Positions 1 to 9,150 are shown, counted from the stretch's first letter. The stretch is 11,390 nucleotides of DNA from Candidatus Uhrbacteria bacterium (GCA_003497135.1 DNKR01000025.1:5273-16662), one strand, 5' to 3'. Made by a program: numbers and translations. Notes: a model not told the origin generated them from the sequence alone.

Positions 1-3000
1 CGCCAGTGCACGGCGCGTTCGTCAGATTCCCATCAGCATCAGTAACACAAGTTCTGCCATGACTATTCAGTGCCATTATCATCCCATCCGTGCACCTGTA
101 TGTATGCGTGAATGTAATATAGGTCGGATCGCAGGCTTTGTCTGTTTCGCCCCAATTGCTCTCGTTATCGCAATAGGTTTGGCTTTCGTCAATATCAATC
201 AGGCCGCGATGGTTTTTGTAATAATTATCGTCTGTTGTGGAACCCGATGGATTTTCCAGCCAGCCAGCGGTTCCGTAGTCAGCACCATCGCCCCAATCAA
301 CAACAACATTTTTTATCGGCATCTGGTTCGGGTTTGCTTCAACAAAGAACTGGGTTGAAACATGCGCCCTGCCGTAATCAGCCGTTACATTACCTGCCGG
401 CGCGCCATTGACGCTAAATGTGTTGTCCCTGCCCTCTGTGCATTTATCACCGACGCACTGGTCAAGAGAGCGGATGGTTGGGGCGGTGGCGCCTGTTGCG
501 GACTGGTTGGAACTTATGTCAACAGAATCACGATCATCTCCAATATTAGTATAAGCACCGGTGTCTGATGTATCATCTACAAATCCCCAGAACGAAAATA
601 CTTTTGCAAATAACTGCTCAAGATATGAAATTGAAAGAGGTTTGGTAACGCTTATATTGCTGCCAGTTGTCAAATTCGAAGGTAAAAGAGGTGGCTCAGA
701 AACAGTTGTAAACAGATTAGTACATACTCTATTTTCGCATCTTGGTAATTGATCTTTACAAACTTGATCAACAGAACACGGTCTTTGAACCAAATTCTCA
801 AAACTGCTGTTGTTTACAGCATCACATTCACCGGCAAACTCAAGCAAATACTCATGACCAGTATCTAAATCCCATGCCTGCTTATATGTTTTGTCTACAT
901 TTCCATCACTATCATTCAATCCGTTTCTACAACCATCATCATCTTCTGTATATGCGCACACAGATACAAATTGTCCGCCACCAACAAACTCTGAATATTT
1001 TGTTGCCATTGATCCTGTATAAATATCAGCTGGGAACGGCAAAGGCTGAGGCAACACAAATGCATCAACACATTTATGTCCAGAACCCGTGCAATGATTT
1101 GAACTATTTTCACATGTTATAAAACATCTCGGACCAGGATCCATATCGCAAACAGCATCAGCATCGCCTCTACAAGTTGCATGTTCACTTCCACTACAAG
1201 ATTTATACTGATTAACTTTAAAACTGAAATCTTCATACGATCTGGCGTAATTGTCTGCGTTTGAATCTCCCGGATTTGCCGGAGTATATTCTCCGCTTGC
1301 TGATTTTTGATAAGCAACAACAATTGGTGATTGATCTGCTTCAGCTTGCAATTTTAAATTAGCATCATCCAAAACAAAACTTTGCGCGATTTTCCCGGCA
1401 GGCGTAACGATTGTGGTTGGAGTATAATTTATTTCATTAGCAATATTTGCAAATATATCTTTTAGTTCAAATCCACCCTGCTCAAACAATAAACGATCGG
1501 TCCATGCTTTATTTCCTAAATCAGAACCGCCAGACAAGCCCGTGTCTTTTACACTTGTAAAAGCAATATTTTTACAGCCAGGATATATCGCTGCCTTATT
1601 TATTAAATCTCTAAACCCATATGTTCCTTCATCATATGAAGATGGTAGAACCGGGATATATTCACTGATTATGTCGACATTTGGCGAATCGCCTACTGGA
1701 AAAATTGATGTTAGATCAACCCCCTTTCTTACGCATGTTTCATAATCATCAATATAATTGGACAAGCCACTTTCTGCCAAATACACAGTCGGCGACCAAG
1801 GTTGATATATGTTATCAATTAATTGATCATAATCATATACTGACGGTTGAACCTCGTATAAACCAACCGTATTAAGATTAGGTTCTGCACAAGATTCGCC
1901 GCTACTGTTAACAGAATTTTCTGGAACGCAAATATATGGACAATCATCATCTGCGTCTCCTTGTTCTGTACAATCGTTCGGCAAATTTGATTCTTTGCAT
2001 TTTCCAACAATTCCAAAATAACCTTTAGGACATCTAACATTTTCTTCACAATCATCACGCTGACCTTCCGTACAATTTGTTAATCCTCCCCTTGATTCCG
2101 CGCATGCAACGGATTCAATTTCGCGCTTATCGGTTGATTCATTATATTCTGTATTTGTTACATACAAATCAGCGTAAACCCCAACCTCTGTGCAGTACGC
2201 TTCATTTTCAGTTGAAAACCCCGCCTCTGTAAATTTATTGTTCAAATCAGTTGAACCCGAAAGCTGATCAATTGGGAACCATGTAAGACAGGCGTCAGCG
2301 TCACGGTTGCCGTTTATCTGAACTGAATCATCGCGCTCAATGCAATAGCCGGGCCAGCCGAGCAAGGAATCAAGGCGGGTTAACTTTTGGCAGGTGCCTT
2401 TACTGTCATCATCCGAGCAATCTGTATCTGCCTGACACCAAGCATTGCCTCTTGGACCGCCTTGGCAAATACCGGGCAAACCTGAACTGACATTTGCGCC
2501 CAAGCCAAAGTATCTTGTAAACACGCTCTGATCCCCATACCCTGCTTTTGTGTACGAACACTCGCACACCTCGCCCGGAGCGCATGTTTGAACGCTTTGG
2601 AATCCGAATATTGAAGAGTATGGTCGCCACTCTGCCGGCTGATTTTCCGGCGGATTATCACTGCTTTCAACAGTAAGTATTTGTCCAATTGTGTCCGCTT
2701 CTTTTTGAGTTGGATCGGTTTCGTCCGGATCTTTCCACCTTGTAACAACAGAAGTCGGGAACGGCGAATTCACCTCCGGATACGCTCTGCACTCAGATTC
2801 TGTTGAAACGCCTGTTGACGCGTTAAACGGTGTTCCGTCTATGCCAAGCAAACATCTGTTGTTATAACACGCCCCTGTTTTGGTTTCCGTCAATGGAGCA
2901 CATTCTGCATTACTTCCTCCTGTGCATCCAGAAACACTGAAACACGCCAACTGTGTCTGATCAACACATTCTCCGCCAATACATTTTGAATACGGCGCTG

Positions 3001-6000
3001 TTGTGCACTGAGCGTCTGACGCGCACAAGGCAGGGCTTGATGGTTTGTACTGACATGTTCCGAGTGCGCATATATCCTGCGTTATCCCATCGCTTAATGT
3101 TCCGCATTCGCCGCTTGATGAGCACGCTGTTCCACTGCTCTCGCAACGGCCGATTGTGCATGTTTCGCCATTAGCTAAAGCGCACGATCCGGCAATATGT
3201 GCGAGACGCATATCCTGCGGAGCGTCAGGTCCTGTACATGTTCCAGCACCAACACAATCAGCATCAGAATAGCAAACAATATTCGAGTTGCTTGAACAAA
3301 CTTCTTTGCCTTCGTTTATATCCACCTGATCATAAAACTGGACAGGGATTTGGTTTGGAATTGACATGCCTGAATATTCATAACCGTACCAGCCGACATT
3401 GCGCGACGCGTACTCAAATCTGTCTAAAATTTTCGCATCGCCCTCAACCCAGCTTGTGCACTGCGCTCCCTGGCCTTCCTCGCCGTACGCATTGCACAAA
3501 TCAATCTTGTCGCACACCTCTTTAAACTTGCGCGTGCGCGAATCAAAAGACATGATCGAACTTGAACATGTAAGCCATTCAGCGCAAGTGCGGTCGCGGT
3601 TGACTTTGAGTACTGTGTTTGTGTCATTTGAAAGCAATCCTGCGTCAACATCAAGCAGAACTTCAGCGGATACAGCCGCACTGTTTGATGTTACGCATTG
3701 GCCTTCCATTGCGTTTCCAAAACCGTCTTCAAACGGCTGGCAGTCGCTGGCGCTTATGCATGCGCCGCCATAAGCGACATTGTTTGCTGTTCCTGAAACA
3801 TCAAAATTCACTGGTAGATTGCTGAATACTCCAACTGTGCCCGCAGGCCTTGGCGATGTGTACTTGCACCTGCTTTCGCAAAGCGCGTATGTCTTACTAT
3901 CAGCGGCGCGCACGACTCCGTCGCCGGCGTTTACGCACGAAACCGGATTCACAAGCGAGAACGGAGCTTCGCCATACAGCTTGTCCGCGCGCTCGCTCTT
4001 AATGTACGACGCGCTCGCGTTCCATTTTAGTTCTGGAACAGCAGAGTCGTTAAACAGCGCACATCCGCCTTTTTGGCTTACCTGCCCTTGGCACTGCTGT
4101 GCAGGATCAAGATCGGCTTCTGATATGCGATCGTTTTTTATAAACGCGTACTTCTCGCCCTCCGGCTGTGCGCCGTTCTTTGTATCCTGCGGATCCGCGA
4201 ATTCAGTACATCGGTCGTATTGCGCAGCGCATGCGCCGGCCCATCCGTCGTACGCGTATGGCGCTGATCCTGAAGCGTCGCCGTTTCTCCAAATTCCAAA
4301 GAAGTTTCCACCGATAAGATACGCTGAATCGCCAGTGCGGTCGTATTTGCCGTTGTTGTTTGCGTCTATAAAGTAGCAAGGACTGTTTGTTCCTTTTCTA
4401 AACCAGCCATTGTATTTGACTCCATCAATTACAGCGTCTGTTTTATATTCGCATGATTTGTCTTCAGGGTCTTTGAAATAATAATTGCCGTCAGCGGTTG
4501 TTGTGAATTCTTTGCAGAACAGAGCGTCTGCTTCGCACAAGGTCGTGCTGTATTCATTCGGCAGATTGTAAATGAATGCTGATTCAAGAGACGCGACTGA
4601 TTTTTTGTCTTGCGAGAATGTCGGGTTGCCCAGCTCTGTGCATCCGGCTCCGCCTTTTGAACATTTTGCTGATTCTGTTTCAACCAAGAACATGTCTTCG
4701 TCTGCAGGAGACACAACAGCTTCAGGTCCCAAAACCATTCCGTTTGGAAGCTGTGCTGGTGCTGATGAATTTATCGGAACATTGCCATCGTATGTGAACC
4801 TGCAAGACGACCGGCCGACTCCAACAGTGCAAACTGTGCGCGCCCCGCTTCCAAAATCAATTGAGCAGTCAGTTGGGGCTGTTTGCACGATGACCTTGTT
4901 GCATGTTGCGTTGTAAATTTTTGCGCCTGTTTCTGTTGTGTTTTGCGTTTTGAAGAATGGCGCGCATCCGACTTTGTCTTCTGAACAAAGTTTTGTGAAT
5001 GATTTTAGATAAACCGCTCCGAGCGCGCCTGTGCGGTATTCCTGACAGCCCAAATGGTATTGCGGAGATGCAACACCTTCGTTTGTCTGGTCGCATTGTG
5101 TTGGCGTGCTCCAAGAATTTTTAATCAATGTCAAATTTTCCTCGCCTTCGCGAAGCATTATGTTGTCCAAATAATACTCGCCGGTTCCTCTGAATCTTAT
5201 AACAGCTGAATCATCAACACTGTCGCCGGCGGTATTAAGAGGCCCCAAACGATAACTCTTCCAATCCGGAGAAAGCGCGACACTGTCTACATCGTCAAAT
5301 GCGATTTCTGTTCCGCTTCCGCCGTCGGTCGCAAGATACGCTGACAAATCGCCGTTTCCCCTTGCCCAGAATGAAACAAAATACACTTTGTTTGAACCAA
5401 GGTTTCCTACAAGCGGCCCGCAAGCGTCATTGCCGTCTGTTCCGATTGTCTGGCACTTGGCGCTACTTGAACTAAGCTCGCATGACTCGCCTGTTGTACA
5501 GAGCTCGCATGACTCGCCTGTTGTACAGGTTCCATTTCCGTTTGATTCTGAAAGATAAAGCGTTTCTATTTCTCCGAGAGCTGAAACATGAACGGAATGC
5601 CCACCTGTTGCTGTTGACTCGTTTGATATTGTTGCTGATGTTGAAACCCAATTTTCAAGCACGCCTGACTCAAAAATTTCATTAAACGCTACGCGCGAGT
5701 TGCGGCTTGTGCCGCCGGTGTATTCCCTGCACCCGTTTGCAGAAGCCGGGCAAATTTTGCTTCCTGAAACATTTACAAAGTATCTGCATTCCCCGCTTGT
5801 TGCGTCAAAATATCCGCCTGATGCCGTGCATGTTCCTGATCTAAGTGCGGCGGTTGAACCAACAACATCTGTTTTGCGGTATTGCGAACACGAAGCGGTA
5901 ATATCAACAAGCTGGCTGAATCTGCGATAGTGAATCACGCCTGTTTGGTCATAAAGTTCGCGGCAATCAGGATCTTCAAATATGTCATCGTGCTCTCTGC

Positions 6001-9000
6001 ATGTAGCGTCGGATGTTATATAGGTTGTATTGGTTGCTGATTCTGTTATTCCTGCTGTTGCCTCACTGCAAACAACTCCGCTGCTGCCAGCGCTCCATTT
6101 AACACAAGGCGAACTGTCAGAGTTCATGAGGAATGTCCATGTCTGCAATCTGTAACCGGAAGTGTCCGAGCCCTCCCAGCTGTAAAACACGCCGGCATTG
6201 TTACCCGCAAGAGCAGGCGTTGCGCACGCGCGCAAGTCCGAGAAGTATTCGCGCTCTTCTGTTGCCAAATTCGTAAATTCATCGCATCCGACATTTTCAG
6301 CGCTGCATGACGCGGCAGTGCTTGGGATAAAGAACATTGGGAAAACTCCGGCCGGTTCAAACTCAGTCGGCTCTTGCCTGAATGTATCGTATCCGGAACA
6401 AACAGCAGGGCAATAATCAATAGATGAAACTACGGCCGTAACAGCAGGATCGCCGTTTGTTGGAGTGTATTTTGTGCACCCGATATCCGAAGCAGTGCAG
6501 GTTTTTGCGTAATTCGCGCATTCGCTTGGATCATCGGCACCGCCATCACAGCCCAAATAATCAGGCGCGATTTTCATGTATGCTTTTTGCGGCTCGTTCC
6601 CATACCCTTCTCGGAAGCTTGAAACAAGTTCGCCTTGTTCAAGCTGTACGCCATCAATAACAACTCCTGTACCTGACAAGTTTATGCGCATTCGTGTCTT
6701 TGTTGACGGATCGCTGGAATAAGTCGGCGATGTGAATGTGCAAGCGACTCTTTCAAATTCTCCTGAAACGGTTTTACTTGTTGTTATGGTATTGTTTGTG
6801 CTTCCGATTAAGCAGTCTCCTCCAAATGATGTTCCTGTAATATCAGGTGTTATTGAACCGTCTTCTGAAACAAAAGACAAGTTCGCGCTTGCTTGCGCAG
6901 TGCCCGCCACACCTGAACGCGCATAAAAACTGAACGAATAAAATCTGCTCGGGCCGATAACAATATTCGCTTGGCTCGCGCCGGACGCGGAAAGATTCGC
7001 TCCGGCAGTTCCAAAACGGGAATCATCAGGATCAGTGCTCCTATTTGCGCCGGTTACAATCCAATTATCCGGCTTGCTGTCATTGTCCGCGTCAGTTTCA
7101 AAACTTGAATTTTGCACAAAATTCAGCTGAACGCTGTCTGCCTTTTTTACAACCTCTGTGCACCCGGCGTCTGTTACAGAACATGTGCGCGCATTGCGAT
7201 TAAAATAAATGCGATCTTCAAATGTTCCTCTCAAATCCGATCCGGACGCTATGTTGGAATCTTCTGTTGCAAGATCGGCAACTGGCCTCCAATCAAAACC
7301 ATCTGCGAGCGCAACTTTGTTGCGCTGATACCAACGGCAGCCGGCGTTATCAGCACTGCAAACAGAAAAATCAACAGTGTTTAACAAGTAATCGCTTTTT
7401 TTGTTGCTTGATGTGTCTGTAAACGAAAGGCATGTTGCGTATTGTGCAGGACAGCTGTCCCCGCGGAACCGCCAGATATTTTTTTCGCGCGTGCAGTACC
7501 CATACCCGCCAGTGCAATTTCCGTTTCCGTCCTCGTCAATACAGCTTGGCGCGTCAACGCATGTCTGCTCGCGAATATCAGAATTGCCAGCTTCAAGAAC
7601 CTGCCCGAATACAAGAGCGCGACACTGGTTTTCCGGATATTTAAGAACCCACGACGGATCAACAAGATGGCACCAAGGATTGTTCGCGTCCAAACGGCCT
7701 TCGTCATTACAGTCATTAAACGCTTCCATTGCCTCTCGCAAAGTAACAGGATCCTCTTGCCTGTTTGCAGGCGACTCTGCGGCTATTTCCCAGCCGATTG
7801 GAATAATGCGGGATTTTCGCATTTTTACTAAATTTGAATCGCAGTAGCCATATGTGTAACAAAGCGGATCAGTGTTTTTTGCAACATCGCTTGGCGGAAT
7901 CAACGGCCAGCCGCCGTTTAAAAGACCTGCGTCAATCGCCTGCGTTAGAGTCATTGGCGCGCCGGTTCGGCCGCGAGCGACCGCAGTTGCAAAAGACGAA
8001 TCCATAACGCAATTGTTAAGCCCGCGATTGTCGGTTGAAGCGCACGAAAGAAATTCGTTCATTATTGAATAATTTGAGACAGTCAATGGCTGTGCTGTAA
8101 GCATGCTTCCAAAGCGCGTTGCGGCCGCCTCCCTGCCGCCAACATCAACCAGTTCAACATCAAACGGATTTCGCTCAACTTGTTGCGGGCTAAAAAGACC
8201 GGAATACAACTTTTGCGTAAGCTGTGACAGCAGTGTATTGATAAATACATTCGCCGCTCCAAGTCCAACGCCCAAAAACGCGTCTTGAATTGCGAATAAT
8301 GTTTTTGATTGTTCGTTTGCCTTGTCTGCCTGTTTTTCAATTAATTTTTTTTGTATGTCAGCTTGTATAAACGAAGCAGGGGTTGTAATAAAATTCGTAA
8401 CAGTGTCTGTTTTTGATTTTATGCGATTTTGGATGATTTCCGCTGTTTTTAAAATCTGTTCTTTTTCCGCTTTCTCTGATGTTTTGTTTAATACAGCCAC
8501 GAACGCGCCAAAATCGTTTTGCGAAGGATTGAACTGCCTGCGCATTGCGCCAAGAATAAACGAGTTAGGATCAGCCGACTCTTTTGCACGCTCTGTAAAT
8601 GCCTGCCAATTTGTTTTTATGTTCTGCCATTCGCATCTTGGCTCCTCCGTCTTATACATTGCTTTTATTGACATTTGCAATCCCAACAACACCTCCGGAT
8701 TGTTTGGCGCGCAAACATTAAAATCTAAACCTATCTGTCCCAACCCGTCGCTTATGGTCGCCATTGCCTCTCCGCCAATGTCCTCTCCAACATCTTTCCA
8801 ATATTCTTCTGCTGATCTGTGCTCATAAAGCGGTCCCTGGCCTTTTCCGCCTGACGCAATGTACATAGCGGCATCGTAGGCGAGCTTGTCAGTAATAAAA
8901 CCCAAAAGATTGGTCAACAAAGTCACTATTGCGACAAGAACCGGCTGTGTTGCGTTTTCTTTCAAAGTTTTTGACTGTTGATTGACCTGCGCAATTATAT

Positions 9001-9148
9001 TCGACGGGCCTCCGATTGAGTCAACAAGTGCGCGCGCCTCTGGAGCGGAAACGCGCAAAACAGCGCTCCAAATAAAAGCGCTCACAAACAGCCCGCACAA
9101 TGCGGCAAGCGCGAATTTTTGTTTTGGACTGTTTGTTGATTCTTTCAT
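1..9148 (-). CDS. Giant secreted Cys-rich modular surface protein (3' end outside window)
   Basis: One uninterrupted frame of 3049 codons from the ATG at 9148-9146 to the left edge; the C-terminus is missing. I read the frame codon by codon and found no stop. Residues 12-33 are hydrophobic after a Lys-containing start, and an ARA at 38-40 could be a signal peptidase site, so export is likely. A second hydrophobic stretch lies at 69-86 and a charged, coiled-coil-prone helical region at about 220-300. From about 500 onward the protein is rich in Cys, Thr, Ser, Gly and Asp. Modules in order: C-x5-G-C pairs (597-1647) interrupted by two CBM4/9-like segments (676-845, 1156-1335), a CxSDxxC-type cluster (1951-2099), an unrecognised AT-rich block (2354-2863), and a PKD-like domain (about 2930-3018). 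Short Asp/Asn/Gly loops at 538, 686 and 1595 could bind calcium. The start lies two bases after the upstream stop codon with no clear Shine-Dalgarno, so it is probably translated by reinitiation. No enzymatic domain was recognised. Inferred role: cell-surface or adhesion protein. The frame is certain; the function is not. Confidence 0.93.
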   Translation of the reverse strand, partial: MKESTNSPKQKFALAALCGLFVSAFIWSAVLRVSAPEARALVDSIGGPSNIIAQVNQQSKTLKENATQPVLVAIVTLLTNLLGFITDKLAYDAAMYIASGGKGQGPLYEHRSAEEYWKDVGEDIGGEAMATISDGLGQIGLDFNVCAPNNPEVLLGLQMSIKAMYKTEEPRCEWQNIKTNWQAFTERAKESADPNSFILGAMRRQFNPSQNDFGAFVAVLNKTSEKAEKEQILKTAEIIQNRIKSKTDTVTNFITTPASFIQADIQKKLIEKQADKANEQSKTLFAIQDAFLGVGLGAANVFINTLLSQLTQKLYSGLFSPQQVERNPFDVELVDVGGREAAATRFGSMLTAQPLTVSNYSIMNEFLSCASTDNRGLNNCVMDSSFATAVARGRTGAPMTLTQAIDAGLLNGGWPLIPPSDVAKNTDPLCYTYGYCDSNLVKMRKSRIIPIGWEIAAESPANRQEDPVTLREAMEAFNDCNDEGRLDANNPWCHLVDPSWVLKYPENQCRALVFGQVLEAGNSDIREQTCVDAPSCIDEDGNGNCTGGYGYCTREKNIWRFRGDSCPAQYATCLSFTDTSSNKKSDYLLNTVDFSVCSADNAGCRWYQRNKVALADGFDWRPVADLATEDSNIASGSDLRGTFEDRIYFNRNARTCSVTDAGCTEVVKKADSVQLNFVQNSSFETDADNDSKPDNWIVTGANRSTDPDDSRFGTAGANLSASGASQANIVIGPSRFYSFSFYARSGVAGTAQASANLSFVSEDGSITPDITGTSFGGDCLIGSTNNTITTSKTVSGEFERVACTFTSPTYSSDPSTKTRMRINLSGTGVVIDGVQLEQGELVSSFREGYGNEPQKAYMKIAPDYLGCDGGADDPSECANYAKTCTASDIGCTKYTPTNGDPAVTAVVSSIDYCPAVCSGYDTFRQEPTEFEPAGVFPMFFIPSTAASCSAENVGCDEFTNLATEEREYFSDLRACATPALAGNNAGVFYSWEGSDTSGYRLQTWTFLMNSDSSPCVKWSAGSSGVVCSEATAGITESATNTTYITSDATCREHDDIFEDPDCRELYDQTGVIHYRRFSQLVDITASCSQYRKTDVVGSTAALRSGTCTASGGYFDATSGECRYFVNVSGSKICPASANGCREYTGGTSRNSRVAFNEIFESGVLENWVSTSATISNESTATGGHSVHVSALGEIETLYLSESNGNGTCTTGESCELCTTGESCELSSSSAKCQTIGTDGNDACGPLVGNLGSNKVYFVSFWARGNGDLSAYLATDGGSGTEIAFDDVDSVALSPDWKSYRLGPLNTAGDSVDDSAVIRFRGTGEYYLDNIMLREGEENLTLIKNSWSTPTQCDQTNEGVASPQYHLGCQEYRTGALGAVYLKSFTKLCSEDKVGCAPFFKTQNTTETGAKIYNATCNKVIVQTAPTDCSIDFGSGARTVCTVGVGRSSCRFTYDGNVPINSSAPAQLPNGMVLGPEAVVSPADEDMFLVETESAKCSKGGAGCTELGNPTFSQDKKSVASLESAFIYNLPNEYSTTLCEADALFCKEFTTTADGNYYFKDPEDKSCEYKTDAVIDGVKYNGWFRKGTNSPCYFIDANNNGKYDRTGDSAYLIGGNFFGIWRNGDASGSAPYAYDGWAGACAAQYDRCTEFADPQDTKNGAQPEGEKYAFIKNDRISEADLDPAQQCQGQVSQKGGCALFNDSAVPELKWNASASYIKSERADKLYGEAPFSLVNPVSCVNAGDGVVRAADSKTYALCESRCKYTSPRPAGTVGVFSNLPVNFDVSGTANNVAYGGACISASDCQPFEDGFGNAMEGQCVTSNSAAVSAEVLLDVDAGLLSNDTNTVLKVNRDRTCAEWLTCSSSIMSFDSRTRKFKEVCDKIDLCNAYGEEGQGAQCTSWVEGDAKILDRFEYASRNVGWYGYEYSGMSIPNQIPVQFYDQVDINEGKEVCSSNSNIVCYSDADCVGAGTCTGPDAPQDMRLAHIAGSCALANGETCTIGRCESSGTACSSSGECGTLSDGITQDICALGTCQYKPSSPALCASDAQCTTAPYSKCIGGECVDQTQLACFSVSGCTGGSNAECAPLTETKTGACYNNRCLLGIDGTPFNASTGVSTESECRAYPEVNSPFPTSVVTRWKDPDETDPTQKEADTIGQILTVESSDNPPENQPAEWRPYSSIFGFQSVQTCAPGEVCECSYTKAGYGDQSVFTRYFGLGANVSSGLPGICQGGPRGNAWCQADTDCSDDDSKGTCQKLTRLDSLLGWPGYCIERDDSVQINGNRDADACLTWFPIDQLSGSTDLNNKFTEAGFSTENEAYCTEVGVYADLYVTNTEYNESTDKREIESVACAESRGGLTNCTEGQRDDCEENVRCPKGYFGIVGKCKESNLPNDCTEQGDADDDCPYICVPENSVNSSGESCAEPNLNTVGLYEVQPSVYDYDQLIDNIYQPWSPTVYLAESGLSNYIDDYETCVRKGVDLTSIFPVGDSPNVDIISEYIPVLPSSYDEGTYGFRDLINKAAIYPGCKNIAFTSVKDTGLSGGSDLGNKAWTDRLLFEQGGFELKDIFANIANEINYTPTTIVTPAGKIAQSFVLDDANLKLQAEADQSPIVVAYQKSASGEYTPANPGDSNADNYARSYEDFSFKVNQYKSCSGSEHATCRGDADAVCDMDPGPRCFITCENSSNHCTGSGHKCVDAFVLPQPLPFPADIYTGSMATKYSEFVGGGQFVSVCAYTEDDDGCRNGLNDSDGNVDKTYKQAWDLDTGHEYLLEFAGECDAVNNSSFENLVQRPCSVDQVCKDQLPRCENRVCTNLFTTVSEPPLLPSNLTTGSNISVTKPLSISYLEQLFAKVFSFWGFVDDTSDTGAYTNIGDDRDSVDISSNQSATGATAPTIRSLDQCVGDKCTEGRDNTFSVNGAPAGNVTADYGRAHVSTQFFVEANPNQMPIKNVVVDWGDGADYGTAGWLENPSGSTTDDNYYKNHRGLIDIDESQTYCDNESNWGETDKACDPTYITFTHTYRCTDGMIMALNSHGRTCVTDADGNLTNAPCTG
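92..361 (-). other. PKD-like domain near the end of the visible giant protein
   Basis: Residues about 2930-3018 contain VVVDWGDG (D2951 to G2955) and, later, ITFTHTY (ending Y3017), the two signature strands of PKD domains. About 60 residues separate WGDG from HTY, more than usual, and the extra part holds a Cys pair. PKD domains are extracellular Ig-like folds, which agrees with an exported protein. Confidence 0.7.
2852..3298 (-). other. Dense Cys cluster of CxSDxxC type in the giant protein
   Basis: Residues 1951-2099 hold about 25 cysteines in short spacings, including CYSDADC, CSSSGEC, CASDAQC and CIGGEC. This differs from the C-x5-G-C array upstream and resembles the short Cys repeats found in large bacterial surface proteins. 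A further similar unit (CQADTDCSDDD) lies downstream, near 2410-2440. Confidence 0.7.
5144..5683 (-). other. Second CBM4/9-like segment of the giant protein
   Basis: Residues about 1156-1335 repeat the layout of the first segment: NEIFESGVLENW at the start, a YFVSFWARG strand in the middle, a WKSYRLGP strand, and YYLDNIMLREGE at the end. The perfect 27-base duplication lies within it, in a Cys-rich loop before the central strand. Sequence identity between the two segments is low, so they are not a recent duplication. Confidence 0.6.
5475..5528. repeat. Perfect 27-bp tandem duplication inside the giant gene
   Basis: Two identical 27-base units, 5475-5501 and 5502-5528, lie head to tail. On the coding strand each encodes the nine residues CTTGESCEL, adding two Cys per copy and keeping the frame. 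Nucleotide identity between the copies, including third positions, points to a recent duplication or slippage event. It sits inside the second CBM-like segment, in a loop-like stretch. Confidence 0.95.
6614..7123 (-). other. First CBM4/9-like (galactose-binding-like) segment of the giant protein
   Basis: Residues about 676-845 begin with an N-x-S-F-E-T stretch followed by an Asp-rich loop (D686, D688, D690, P693, D694) and N-W. In the middle is a YSFSFYARS strand, then a FERVACTF strand, and it closes with I-D-G-V-Q-L-E-Q-G. This order is the usual look of carbohydrate-binding module family 4/9 jelly-roll domains. The assignment is by pattern only; ligand unknown. Confidence 0.65.
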
Positions 9149-9150
9149 AT

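Larger units (their letters stand above)
4208..7360 (-). other. Array of nine C-x5-G-C-x2-aromatic Cys-pair motifs in the giant protein
   Basis: Nine Cys pairs with exactly six residues between the two cysteines start at residues 597, 656, 884, 948, 1133, 1388, 1496, 1538 and 1640. In seven of them the residue before the second Cys is Gly (for example CSADNAGCRWY, CTASDIGCTKY, CSEDKVGCAPF). Tyr, Phe or another hydrophobic residue usually follows three positions later. Spacing between motifs ranges from about 40 to 250 residues because other modules are inserted. The constant spacing suggests small disulfide-closed units. I do not recognise a named family. Confidence 0.8.

Noticed and set aside
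2380..2748. 122-codon minus-strand frame in another phase
   Set aside because: It overlaps the giant frame on the same strand; the giant frame is continuous here with the same Cys-rich character on both sides.
3780..4376. 198-codon open frame on the plus strand
   Set aside because: Fully antisense to the giant gene, no Shine-Dalgarno, no recognisable motif; it follows from the codon pattern of the opposite strand.
8345..8352. Run of eight A's in the giant coding strand, possible slippage or phase-variation site
   Set aside because: A single short run in an A-rich Lys stretch; no alternative frame of meaningful length or second tract supports switching.
8322..8828. 168-codon open frame on the plus strand with Cys and Phe runs
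   Set aside because: Antisense to the helical N-terminal region of the giant protein; its composition is that of reversed Lys/Gln/Ala codons and it has no family resemblance.
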